The notes under the pieces are model-generated. The model was not told where the DNA came from. It made no database searches and saw nothing but the letters and a program-made list of their open reading frames with translations. Positions 26,415 to 35,768 of a stretch of 64,000 nucleotides of DNA are shown here, piece by piece. Location of the stretch: the NCBI GenBank assembly GCA_046704385.1, contig JBJKSB010000050.1, positions 1 through 64,000 on the forward strand, in the 5' to 3' direction. The DNA is from GH45 sp046704385. Its GTDB lineage: Bacteria > Bacteroidota > Bacteroidia > Bacteroidales > SZUA-534. The number at the start of each line of letters is the position of its first letter. Within the stretch, counting starts at the first letter, position 1. The translations under genes were made by a program, and so were the position numbers.

Positions 26415-29400
26415 ATGAAAAAGGTGATATTAATAATTTCAATTTACATACCTTCGCTAATAATGGCCCAAAGCAATAGCGTGTATGTTACTGATTTTAA
26501 ACTATTAAACAAAGCTGAAAAATGGTGTTGGGCCATTTCGGAGGACGACAACCAAAATATGCTTTTTGGAGTGGAACGAGGCGTTGTGGTTTTTGATGGA
26601 ATTAACCAGGAATTGATAAAAACCCCGGTAACCCCTTTGGCAATGATTAATGACACGAATCATAAAAAAATATGGGTTTCGGGTGCTGAATCTGCAGGAG
26701 TTCTGGAAAGCGATAAAATGGATCATTATAAATATACGGAATTGGAATCACGATCTGAAAATGATTTTACGCACATTTTTGTTCTGTCAGACACCGTATA
26801 TTTTATTTCCGATTCCCTTATAATGCGATTCAATGCAGTTTCGCAGGAAAAAATTGATGAATTTTCGACTGGCGACCTGCTCATTGATGAAATTTTAAAT
26901 TTTAAGGGAAGGCTATATTTTGTAATCGATTATTTTCTGAATATTATTGATAAGGATAAGCTGGTTGAGCTCTCCAATAAGGATTTCCCTGTCGATGAGC
27001 TATCATTTGCTGTTACCGTTAATACCGATAAAGCTATATTGGGGACTCCTGGTAATACCATTTATACTTATAATGGAAAAAACTACAGTATAAGCACTTT
27101 ATCCTCACCATTTTTCGAAAATAACCGCGTAACCAATGGTTACTATTACAATGATTCACTTATTGTAATATCAAGTCTGGCAGGTGGAGTTGCTCTATAC
27201 GATTTCAACAAGAAAAAAATTGTCAAGCAGATAAGCTATTTTAACGGATTGCCCGATGATGAAATACGCAGCACCTTTGTTGATAATCAAAAAGGTATTT
27301 GGGTAAGTCACGAATTTGGTATAAGCCGCATTGATTTAAACCTGGGGATTGAAAGCTATAGCTATTATCCGGGATTAAAAGGAAACCCTATTGCCCTGAA
27401 TTATTTTCAGAACAATTTATATGTTGCTACAAACGACGGACTTTTTGCACTCGAAGAGATTAAAGATTACAATGAGGTTGAGGTAAAAGTGAAAGTACCT
27501 GTAAATGTAAAAGTTGAGGCTCCTGTTGAAGCCAAAGTTAATGAAACACAAAATGAATCTGCAGATAACCAGAATGATGAAAAGCAGGGATTCTTTCTAT
27601 TCCGCTCCAAAAAGAAAAAATCGGAATCTAAAACAGAATCAAAAACCACTCCCACAACCCAAACAAGATATCAGCACAAAGTTGTTCAACGGACTCATAT
27701 AATCAAAAAACGAAGCCTGAAATCCGTTGGCTATTATTTTAAGCTGGTTGACGGGATGAATGGCAAATACACCCAAATGGTAACTTACAGCGGTTTTTTA
27801 CTGGTAGCCGGAAACAATGGACTATATGCCATTAAAGACAAAAAATCGGAGACCATTTTAAAAAATACTTACATGGTTTATATCTATAAAACTGAGGCCG
27901 ATCCTGCGGTTTATTGCTGTACCGATAACGGCTTATATAAAGTTTACAGGGAAAATGGAAAATGGGAAATCGATCATTTTGCCCAAACCACAAGTGCCAT
28001 CATTAATTCAGTAGCACGCGAAAAAGCCGGGACCTGGGTTATAGCTTACGATAAAATGCTAATCAGAACCAAATTAATCAATAAAAAACTCCAGGTAGTT
28101 CATGAAATGACCCTACCGGAAAATCCAGGCCAGACCTATGTAGTTAAAAATATTAACGATTCGTTACTGGTTTTTACCAGCAATAAACTTTACCAATTTA
28201 CCAGCGACGGTAAACTTAACACTTTAATGGATCTGAATATTGATAATTATTTAATTCAGAATCAGAACAGATATACCTGGCTGTTTAATTCGGGAACGTG
28301 GCACATATACTGTAATACCAAAGACAGACCGGATAACTCTTTTTTAAAGCGTATCAATCTGTTTGGTTCCTTGCGTTATATCGATTTAAATACCAATAAC
28401 GAATTATGGCTTGTAGATGATAAAAACCAATTATTCAAACTAAACGAGCACAAAGATAAATTTGAAAGTATGTCAGGAGTTGCCCTTAACAGCGTAAACT
28501 CCAATAATATACAACTACAAACTACGGGGAAAATCAAGCTGAATCCCAACAATAATAATTTAATTGTCAACTTTAGTGCTCCTTATTATTTATTGCAAAA
28601 CGGTGTTTCATTCAGTTATTTAATTGAAGGTTTAAATCAATCGTGGTCGGATTGGACACATTTGTCTGACGTTAGTTTGGGTTATGTGCCACCTGGCTAT
28701 TTTAACCTGAAATATAAGGCTAAAGATGCTATGGGTGCAATCAGCAATACCGGAACCCTGGAAATATACGTCCCAAAACCCTTTACGCAGTCAGCTTTAT
28801 TTTACTTATTAATAGTAGTAGTAATTGCTGTCATTGCCTATTTAATATTCCGGATCAGGCTGCAAAAACTTAAAAAAGACAAAGAAATACTGGAACAAAA
28901 GGTAAGAGAACGGACGGCTACCATTGAAAAACAAAAATCAGAAATAGAAAAGCAGCATGATGAAATCACTCAAAGTATCCGATATGCCAAACGAATTCAA
29001 ACCGCTATGTTACCGCATAATGAGATTATTGAAGCCATGCTGCCTAATCATTTTATCTTGTTTAATCCCCGCGATATTGTAAGCGGCGATTTTTATTTTT
29101 TCAAAATTCTGGGTAACAAAGTAATTTTTATTGCAGCCGACTGCACGGGTCATGGTGTTCCGGGTGGTTTTATGAGTATGTTGGGCATTTCGTATTTAAG
29201 CGAAATTACCAGCCAACTCCCCACTCCTACGGCATCGGAAATTATTGATCACTTACGTGACAAAATAAAGCTCACCCTGGGCCAGGTTGACACCGATTCA
29301 ACACAAAAAGACGGCATGGATCTGGCACTTTGTTTAATCGACCTGGATAAAAAACAGATTCAATATGCAGGAGCCTTTAACCCACTTTATCATATCAGAA

Positions 29401-29711
29401 ATGGTGAACTCGAATCCATTCCAGCCGATCGGCAACCTGTTGCAGTTTACTTTAAGGAACATACCTTTACGAATCATGTTATTGATGCTCAACCAAACGA
29501 TAGATTTTATATGTTTTCCGACGGATTTGCGGATCAGATTGGAGGTCCAAAACAACGTAAATTTATGACAAAAAACTTTAAAGAATTATTGTTAAGTTTA
29601 CAAGATCTTCCATTGCCACAGCAAAAGCTTGAGATGCAAAAAGCATTAAATAAATGGAAGGGTGATGCCATGCAGGTTGATGACATATTAGTAATAGGTT
29701 TTGAATTATAG
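26415..29711 (+). CDS. propeller sensor with SpoIIE-type PP2C phosphatase output
   Basis: This is a membrane sensor of 1098 aa. It has a signal peptide (1-19, LIMAQ), propeller-like repeats (about 30-700), a Y_Y_Y-like module (about 705-785), one TM helix (about 793-815), a coiled coil with KVRERTATIEKQKSEIEKQ (about 822-860) and a SpoIIE/PP2C phosphatase (about 865-1098). Metal-binding motifs are SGDFYFF, AADCTGHGVPGG, GMDLALCLIDL and MFSDGFADQIGG. The propeller is broken by a charged low-complexity stretch (about 352-435: alternating Val/Lys/Glu, then KKKKSESKTESK). The output is Ser/Thr dephosphorylation rather than histidine phosphorylation. No anti-sigma antagonist is adjacent. The next gene starts 3 bp later. 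Confidence 0.85.
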   Translation: MKKVILIISIYIPSLIMAQSNSVYVTDFKLLNKAEKWCWAISEDDNQNMLFGVERGVVVFDGINQELIKTPVTPLAMINDTNHKKIWVSGAESAGVLESDKMDHYKYTELESRSENDFTHIFVLSDTVYFISDSLIMRFNAVSQEKIDEFSTGDLLIDEILNFKGRLYFVIDYFLNIIDKDKLVELSNKDFPVDELSFAVTVNTDKAILGTPGNTIYTYNGKNYSISTLSSPFFENNRVTNGYYYNDSLIVISSLAGGVALYDFNKKKIVKQISYFNGLPDDEIRSTFVDNQKGIWVSHEFGISRIDLNLGIESYSYYPGLKGNPIALNYFQNNLYVATNDGLFALEEIKDYNEVEVKVKVPVNVKVEAPVEAKVNETQNESADNQNDEKQGFFLFRSKKKKSESKTESKTTPTTQTRYQHKVVQRTHIIKKRSLKSVGYYFKLVDGMNGKYTQMVTYSGFLLVAGNNGLYAIKDKKSETILKNTYMVYIYKTEADPAVYCCTDNGLYKVYRENGKWEIDHFAQTTSAIINSVAREKAGTWVIAYDKMLIRTKLINKKLQVVHEMTLPENPGQTYVVKNINDSLLVFTSNKLYQFTSDGKLNTLMDLNIDNYLIQNQNRYTWLFNSGTWHIYCNTKDRPDNSFLKRINLFGSLRYIDLNTNNELWLVDDKNQLFKLNEHKDKFESMSGVALNSVNSNNIQLQTTGKIKLNPNNNNLIVNFSAPYYLLQNGVSFSYLIEGLNQSWSDWTHLSDVSLGYVPPGYFNLKYKAKDAMGAISNTGTLEIYVPKPFTQSALFYLLIVVVIAVIAYLIFRIRLQKLKKDKEILEQKVRERTATIEKQKSEIEKQHDEITQSIRYAKRIQTAMLPHNEIIEAMLPNHFILFNPRDIVSGDFYFFKILGNKVIFIAADCTGHGVPGGFMSMLGISYLSEITSQLPTPTASEIIDHLRDKIKLTLGQVDTDSTQKDGMDLALCLIDLDKKQIQYAGAFNPLYHIRNGELESIPADRQPVAVYFKEHTFTNHVIDAQPNDRFYMFSDGFADQIGGPKQRKFMTKNFKELLLSLQDLPLPQQKLEMQKALNKWKGDAMQVDDILVIGFEL

Positions 29712-29714
29712 AAA

Positions 29715-31664
29715 TTGAAAAAGTTTTTTATCGTATTTCTTCATTTAGTGATTATCGCAGGTATATTTGCGTTGCAGCTGGATGCACAACAAAAGTATGC
29801 CACACAATCAAAAAAAGCCATTAAATACTACGAACAGGCTGTGACTGCATTTAACCAGCGCAACTATCCATCGGTCAGGAAAAACCTGGATCAGGCCATT
29901 AAAAAAGATTCAAACTTTATTGATGCCTATTTATTAAGAGCTGAAATGTATCGGAATCTTTACATGTATAAAAATCAGATTTATGATTTAAAAAAAGTAA
30001 TAGCAATCAATCCGGCTTATTTTCCATATTCCTATTATAACCTGGCCTCAAGCCAGTTGATTATGGGATTATATACTGAATCAAAGGCAAATTTCGAGGC
30101 TTTTATAAAACTCGGCCAGGGGGATCCAGGCAATCAGGAAACTGCAAAAAAATATATAGGTAAATGCGATTTTGCCATTCAGCTGATGAATCATCCTGTC
30201 AGCTTCAACCCGGTATCGCTGGGTGATAGTATTAATAACTCCAACGACCAGTATTGGCCTTCGCTCTCAATTGATGGAAATACACTTTATTATTCAGCCT
30301 TACTGGTTGATTCCACACGCAAAACAATGGTTGGAAACTATGCCCATCAGGAGGATTTTTTTGAGAGTCACAAAATAAACGGAACGTGGAGCAAAGGAAA
30401 ACCCATGCCACCCCCGGTTAACACATCCGGAAATGAAGGTGCATTAAAAGTTGCCCCCGATGGAAATACCATCGTTTTTACTGCCTGTAACCGAAGTGAT
30501 GGATATGGCCGGTGCGATATTTATTTTTCATTTTTAACCTATGAGGGATGGAGCAATGCCTTTAATGCCCGAAAACCGGTAAACTCACCACATTCAGAGA
30601 AACAGCCCTGCCTGAACGCTGATGGAACTGTATTGTATTTTTCTTCGGATCGTCCCGGCGGTATGGGAGGCATGGACATTTGGTATTCTGATCTTGACGA
30701 TCAGGGAAACTGGACAGAACCTAAAAATATGGGACCGACCATAAATACCAAAGGTGATGAAGAATCCCCCTTTATTCATCCCGATAATAAGACTTTTTAT
30801 TTTAGTTCCGACGGCCTTCCGGGCTTGGGACAAAAAGATATTTTCATATCGCGTTACAACGACAGCCTGGGCTGGTCAACACCTGAAAACCTTGGCTACC
30901 CGATAAATACCTACCGTGATGAGATTGGGTTATTTGTTGACAATACAGGTGAAAACGCCTACTATTCAACCAATTTCAATGATTCGTCGCGGAATATATA
31001 TGAATTTACCATGCCTGTTGATAAAAGACCTTTGCCGGTTGCTTATGTAAAAGGCAAAATTTATGATGCAGAAACCCTTAAACCCCTGCAGGCAGAAATT
31101 GAATTGTTAAATACAATTACCGGTGAAAAAATTATGGACGTAATTTCCTCGAAAGATTCAGGTGAATATGTTGTCTGTTTACCGTTGGGTAAAAACTATG
31201 CGTTAAATGTGTGGCACCAGGATTATCTTTTTAATTCGTCTCATTTTGCTTTAAGCGAGTTACATACTATTACTGATCCTTTTATTCAGGATATCGGTTT
31301 GGTTAAGGTAAAAATTAACCAGTCAATCGTATTGCGGAATATCTTTTTTGAATCCGACTCATACAGCTTAAGCCCCGAATCGACTGCAGAATTAATGAAA
31401 GTTACCCAGTTTATCAGAAACAATCCGGGTTGGATTTTCGAAATTGGAGGCTATACCGATCAAACCGGATCTGAAAAATATAACCAGGAACTTTCTGAAA
31501 ACAGGGCCAAAGCAGTTTATAACTACCTGATAAATCAACAAATTTCCCCTAAATATCTGACCTATAAAGGTTACGGCGAAGTAAACTCATCAACACAAAG
31601 CGATGATGCCGAAAAAGCTGAAAATCGCCGTACTGAATTAAAAATTACAGGCAAAGCACCATAG
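29715..31664 (+). CDS. TPR-propeller-CpD-OmpA protein (PorE-like architecture)
   Basis: The order is signal peptide (1-24), TPRs (about 30-150), a WD40-like PD40 propeller (about 175-430, blades with PDGNTIVFTA and HPDNKTFYFSSDG), a carboxypeptidase-regulatory-like domain (about 440-530), and a C-terminal OmpA peptidoglycan-binding domain (about 540-649). The last has GGYTDQTGSEKYNQELSENR, in which the Asp and Arg contact diaminopimelate. This is the domain order of the type IX secretion protein PorE, although many Bacteroidota OmpA-like proteins share it. The start is TTG at 29715, the only start preceding the signal peptide. The 3-bp gap to the SpoIIE gene indicates co-transcription. T9SS involvement is not shown. 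Confidence 0.8.
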   Translation: MKKFFIVFLHLVIIAGIFALQLDAQQKYATQSKKAIKYYEQAVTAFNQRNYPSVRKNLDQAIKKDSNFIDAYLLRAEMYRNLYMYKNQIYDLKKVIAINPAYFPYSYYNLASSQLIMGLYTESKANFEAFIKLGQGDPGNQETAKKYIGKCDFAIQLMNHPVSFNPVSLGDSINNSNDQYWPSLSIDGNTLYYSALLVDSTRKTMVGNYAHQEDFFESHKINGTWSKGKPMPPPVNTSGNEGALKVAPDGNTIVFTACNRSDGYGRCDIYFSFLTYEGWSNAFNARKPVNSPHSEKQPCLNADGTVLYFSSDRPGGMGGMDIWYSDLDDQGNWTEPKNMGPTINTKGDEESPFIHPDNKTFYFSSDGLPGLGQKDIFISRYNDSLGWSTPENLGYPINTYRDEIGLFVDNTGENAYYSTNFNDSSRNIYEFTMPVDKRPLPVAYVKGKIYDAETLKPLQAEIELLNTITGEKIMDVISSKDSGEYVVCLPLGKNYALNVWHQDYLFNSSHFALSELHTITDPFIQDIGLVKVKINQSIVLRNIFFESDSYSLSPESTAELMKVTQFIRNNPGWIFEIGGYTDQTGSEKYNQELSENRAKAVYNYLINQQISPKYLTYKGYGEVNSSTQSDDAEKAENRRTELKITGKAP

Positions 31665-31696
31665 TTAGTATTTACACAAAGACCAGCAGAAAATCC

Positions 31697-31782
31697 ATTA
31701 AGTAACATAAAACTTATCGGATGACTAAGTTGTTGGTTTATAAATAGGTCATCCGATGAGTGTTTAAACAGTACTTTATAAA
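31697..31782 (-). repeat. TCATCCGATGA palindromic element, copy B
   Basis: Arms CTTATCGGATGAC (31713-31725) and GTCATCCGATGAG (31748-31760) are separated by 22 bases, and both flanks match copy D in reverse orientation. It lies 33 bp after the OmpA-like gene and upstream of the ROK promoter. Confidence 0.75.
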
Positions 31783-31838
31783 TACATAACCAGTTGCAAA
31801 TTCATTTTTATTTATGGCAAAAAAGTGCGATTTATAAC

Positions 31839-31846
31839 TATTTTTG
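31839..31846 (+). promoter_or_regulatory. -7 box TATTTTTG of the ROK gene
   Basis: This TAnnTTTG match is 27 bp before the ATG at 31874. Because an upstream ATG at 31844 overlaps it, the box supports the downstream start. Confidence 0.5.
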
Positions 31847-31873
31847 CACAAATTTTTAAACCATTTAAGTATT

Positions 31874-32848
31874 ATGATAAAATTAGCTGTTGGCATCGAC
31901 ATTGGTGGAACAAACACTGCGCTTGGAATTATTGACAGAAAAGGAAATGTATATTACCAAACCTCACTATCTACAACCCGACATCCAAAAATAGAAGATT
32001 ATGTAGCCGATGTATGCCAGGAGATAAAAAAAGGAGAAACTACATTACAGTTTGATTACCAGATTGTTGGAATAGGAATTGGTGCCCCCAACGGAAATTA
32101 TTATAGTGGAACCATCGAAAAAGCTCCAAATTTGCCATGGACAGGCAAAATTGAATTGACACGACTTTTCCGGGAGCAATACCATGTACCCACATACTTA
32201 ACCAATGATGCAAATGCTGCAGCCATTGGCGAAATAATATATGGTGGTGCCAAAAACATGAAAGATTTTGTAGTGATAACACTTGGTACGGGACTGGGAA
32301 GCGGAATTGTGGTAAACGGAAATGTATTGTACGGACATGATGGTTTTGCTGGAGAACTGGGTCATGTTATTGTTGAATCGGGAGGTCGTAAATGCAATTG
32401 TGGACGCCAGGGATGCCTTGAGACTTACGTATCTGCAACAGGTGTGGTACGTACAGTTTACGAATTATTGGCATTTAGTAACGAAGCCAGTGACCTACGC
32501 GATATCCCTTTTTCAAAAATGACATCGAAAATTGTAGCAGATGCTGCCCAAAACAACGATCCCATTGCACTCGAGACCATTAAAAGAACCGCTAAAATGC
32601 TTGGTGAAGCTATTGCCGATGTAACTGCCATAACCAGTCCTGAAGCCATATTTTTGTTTGGAGGACTAACTAAATCCGGTCGGTTACTGTTCGACCAGGT
32701 ACAATATTATAAGGAAAAAAATATGCTATCCATATTTAGTAATAAAACCAAGCTACTGGCCTCTGAACTTGGTGATAATGCTGCTATTTTAGGAAGTAGT
32801 GGTTTAGTTTGGGCCGAGCTGGATAAAGAGGAGAAAGAAAATCTTTAA
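31874..32848 (+). CDS. ROK-family sugar kinase (glucokinase-like)
   Basis: This is a cytoplasmic sugar kinase of 324 aa. The start at 31874 gives MIKLAVGIDIGGTNTALG, the ATP phosphate-1 motif at the N-terminus. The ROK motif includes NDANAAAIGE, TLGTGLGSGIV, and the zinc-site segment GHVIVESGGRKCNCGRQGCLE, followed by a C-terminal FLFGGLTKSG. There is no helix-turn-helix, so it is an enzyme rather than an NagC-type repressor. Glucose or an amino sugar is the likely substrate; sequence alone does not separate these. It is a single gene bracketed by two palindromic elements. Confidence 0.88.
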   Translation: MIKLAVGIDIGGTNTALGIIDRKGNVYYQTSLSTTRHPKIEDYVADVCQEIKKGETTLQFDYQIVGIGIGAPNGNYYSGTIEKAPNLPWTGKIELTRLFREQYHVPTYLTNDANAAAIGEIIYGGAKNMKDFVVITLGTGLGSGIVVNGNVLYGHDGFAGELGHVIVESGGRKCNCGRQGCLETYVSATGVVRTVYELLAFSNEASDLRDIPFSKMTSKIVADAAQNNDPIALETIKRTAKMLGEAIADVTAITSPEAIFLFGGLTKSGRLLFDQVQYYKEKNMLSIFSNKTKLLASELGDNAAILGSSGLVWAELDKEEKENL

Positions 32849-32849
32849 A

Positions 32850-33070
32850 GTTCGCGTCCATAATCAGTGCGACTAAAACCAAAATCCGCAGGTCTTTTAC
32901 TCAATTGATCGATAGTCATCGGATGACTACCAAAATAAAAGCACAAAAGAATTGAACGAATTACTTATAAATCAACCCGTCATCCGATGACTTGCGTTAT
33001 GGAGGTAAAAGTCGCGCCCCGATTAGGTTCAAAATAATACAAAACTGCATCCTTAATATAACGATACTAT
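32850..33070 (+). repeat. palindromic element subfamily 2, copy G
   Basis: Two perfect near-palindromic cores, GTCATCGGATGAC (32915-32927) and GTCATCCGATGAC (32979-32991), are 51 bases apart. The left part is an inverted copy of copy F (17318-17430). The right part (33005-33070) is a direct copy of 17411-17470. Together they fill most of the 302-bp gap. Confidence 0.65.
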
Positions 33071-33112
33071 AAAATCTTTTTGATTTTACTTAGGATAACT
33101 CATGAAATATCT

Positions 33113-33120
33113 TATTTTTG
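33113..33120 (+). promoter_or_regulatory. -7 box TATTTTTG of the TPR-PAS kinase gene
   Basis: This TAnnTTTG match is 30 bp before the ATG at 33151. A potential TTG start at 33118 falls inside it, which argues for the ATG. Confidence 0.5.
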
Positions 33121-33150
33121 GATAGCGTTAGAGAAAAGGTTGTATTTGTT

Positions 33151-35733
33151 ATGAATAGGTTGTTTTTCCTGCTTTTTATTTTCTTTCAAATTTCACTTTT
33201 TCAACCATTATTTGCGGATACTTTAATAGAATCAAGGGAAGACAGTCTGTTAAATAACCTGGTAAATGAAAAAGATGTAAAGGAACAGATAAATAATTAT
33301 CTGGCTATAATTAATTTTTACCAGAATAACAATATTGAAAAGTCAATTGAATTATGCGACCAGGCTATTAATTTTTGTGACCATCAGGGTTTTAAAAAGC
33401 AAAAATCAGAATTCAAAATTGAAAAAGCCAGGGGTTATGTATTATCGGGCTCCTTTGCAGAAAGCTCACATTTAATTACAGAACTTGAACATGACCTCGC
33501 AAAAATTAATGACGATAAACTCCAGGGCGAGTTATTTTTGTTAAAGAATCTGGCTTACATTAACCTTGGCGAATTTTCCAGGGCCATGGATAATGCGCTT
33601 AATTCCATAATTTATTTTAAAAAAGTTAATGATGTTGACGGTTTGGCTGAAGCATACAATCATATAGGTATTATTTACGATTATACCAACAATTATCATA
33701 AAGCATTAGAGAATTATTTAAAAAGTAAAGAATATGCCACAGTTCACAACAACCTCAATTTGCTCACAAAACTTGACAACAACATTGGTATTATATACGA
33801 TAAACTGAACGATACTGAAAAAGCTTTAAGTTACTATTATAAAGCCCTTGAGAATAACAATACCATTGGTAATCTGTCAGGAGTTTCAACGTCTTTTAAC
33901 AACATAGCCTCGTTGCTTACGGAAGCAAAAAGGTACGATGAGGCCCTGACTTATTATAAAAAAGCGCTTGATATTAGTCTGAATATAAAGAATCAGCAAT
34001 CTATTGCACTTTTAAAATATAACTTGGGTGAACTTTATTATAAAATGAAAGATTATAATAAAGCTGAAAAATTAATTGACGAAAGTAACCAGTTTTATAT
34101 AAAGGCAAATGATTCACATAACTTGTCAGAAAATTATAAGCTCCTGGCACAGTTACACATGGATAAACATGATTATAATAAGGCAAAGGGATTGCTGATG
34201 AAAACCCTTAGCCTGACCAAACAAACCGGAGTTATTCTGCTCCAGGAGAATACCTTATCAAAATTAGGTGAAATTTATGCCATACAGGGTAATTATGAGA
34301 TGGCCTTCAAATACCTGCACAAAGCCAATATTTTAGCCGATAGTTTACAGGAATCCAACAAAACTGAAGAATTAAAATATTCCGATTTTCAAATTGAATT
34401 CCAAAACCAGTCCGATAAGTTTGAAAATGACCTCAAACGAAATGAGGAATTGCACAAAAAAGAGCTGCAAAAACAAAAAAATGAAAAGTACGCCACTGGA
34501 TTAATGCTGGCCCTGATAATAATTGTTGCTTTAATGCTATACCGTAGTTTTTCCAAATCGAGTCGGATTAACAAGAAATTGTTAGCTAAAAACCGGGAAG
34601 TGGAAGACCAGAAAGAGCTTATTGAGATATCGAATATTGAATTGCGCGAACAATACACCTTTACTGAAACCCTGTTGAATACCATTCCAAACCCGGTATT
34701 TTATACTGACCGCAACAGCCATTTGTTGGGATGTAATAAAGCATTTGAAGAAATTACCGGGAAATTCCTCGATGAATTTATTGGCGTAAGTATTAATACA
34801 TTGGAGTTGAATTTTGATATTTCATGCGATGCTGCCCAAATTTTTGGTGATTCTGAAAAAAAACTTATCAGGAATGAAGGGACATTGACCTTTGCAGATG
34901 GTTCAGAGCATGACGTTATATGCTATCGTAAAGGTATAATTGATTCAACCGAAAAACTTATGGGGGTATTGGGTATCATCATTGATATTACTGATATCCG
35001 CGAAGCCGAACGTAAACTTAAGCATTCGCAAACCCAATTAAAGGAAGCTATTAACGCAAAGGACAAATTCTTTAATATAATGGCTCATGATCTTAAAAAT
35101 CCATTTAATGCTGTACTTGGATTGACATCGTTAATTTCAAAAAATTTTGACAAACATTCTGAGCAGGAGCTAAAAGAATATATTGATGCTATATATCAAA
35201 GCTCCAATCAAATATACAGCCTGCTCGAAAACCTGTTGGAGTGGGCCCGGGCTCAATCAGGATCCATAGAGAAAAATCCCACTCATTTCCTTGTAAATGA
35301 GGTCATTCAAAATTGTATTAACCTGTTCAATCACAGCCTGGATCAAAAAAAACTATCCGTATCGGTCGATATACAAAAAGAATTTGAAGTGGTTGCCGAT
35401 AAAAATATGATTATGACGGTTTTAAGAAACCTGCTTTCGAATGCCATTAAATATACCGATTCCAGTGGTTATATTGCTATTCATGCCAGCCAGGAAGAAA
35501 AATATATAAAAATATCGGTAATAGACAGCGGAGTGGGTATTATGCCTGATAACCTCGATCGTCTGTTTAAAATTGATCAGCCTGTTTCAACTCCCGGAAT
35601 TGGTCAGGAAAAAGGTACAGGATTGGGATTAATTATCAGTCAGGAGTTTGTAAAACAAAACGGCGGAAAAATTGAGGTTTCCAGTAAACCTGGCAAAGGC
35701 TCAACATTCTCTTTCACTGTCCCATTGGAATAA
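33151..35733 (+). CDS. TPR-PAS sensor histidine kinase
   Basis: This is a membrane histidine kinase of 860 aa. The ATG at 33151 directly precedes the signal peptide MNRLFFLLFIFFQ. The periplasmic part is a long TPR array (about 60-400: NHIGIIYDYTNNYHKALENY, FNNIASLLTEAKRYDEAL). A charged coiled segment, one TM helix (about 449-466), a PAS domain (about 505-620) and the catalytic core follow. The core has H646 in NIMAHDLKNPFNAVLG, N-box RNLLSNAIKYTD, G1 DSGVGI and G2 GTGLGL. No receiver domain is fused and no response regulator is adjacent, so it is an orphan kinase here. Confidence 0.92.
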   Translation: MNRLFFLLFIFFQISLFQPLFADTLIESREDSLLNNLVNEKDVKEQINNYLAIINFYQNNNIEKSIELCDQAINFCDHQGFKKQKSEFKIEKARGYVLSGSFAESSHLITELEHDLAKINDDKLQGELFLLKNLAYINLGEFSRAMDNALNSIIYFKKVNDVDGLAEAYNHIGIIYDYTNNYHKALENYLKSKEYATVHNNLNLLTKLDNNIGIIYDKLNDTEKALSYYYKALENNNTIGNLSGVSTSFNNIASLLTEAKRYDEALTYYKKALDISLNIKNQQSIALLKYNLGELYYKMKDYNKAEKLIDESNQFYIKANDSHNLSENYKLLAQLHMDKHDYNKAKGLLMKTLSLTKQTGVILLQENTLSKLGEIYAIQGNYEMAFKYLHKANILADSLQESNKTEELKYSDFQIEFQNQSDKFENDLKRNEELHKKELQKQKNEKYATGLMLALIIIVALMLYRSFSKSSRINKKLLAKNREVEDQKELIEISNIELREQYTFTETLLNTIPNPVFYTDRNSHLLGCNKAFEEITGKFLDEFIGVSINTLELNFDISCDAAQIFGDSEKKLIRNEGTLTFADGSEHDVICYRKGIIDSTEKLMGVLGIIIDITDIREAERKLKHSQTQLKEAINAKDKFFNIMAHDLKNPFNAVLGLTSLISKNFDKHSEQELKEYIDAIYQSSNQIYSLLENLLEWARAQSGSIEKNPTHFLVNEVIQNCINLFNHSLDQKKLSVSVDIQKEFEVVADKNMIMTVLRNLLSNAIKYTDSSGYIAIHASQEEKYIKISVIDSGVGIMPDNLDRLFKIDQPVSTPGIGQEKGTGLGLIISQEFVKQNGGKIEVSSKPGKGSTFSFTVPLE

Positions 35734-35768
35734 GCTTAACATCCTTACATTAAATCGAACACAGGTTT

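Noticed and set aside
29715..31664. Firm naming of this gene as porE
   Set aside because: The domain order fits, but many OmpA-family proteins share it and no other type IX secretion gene is in the window.
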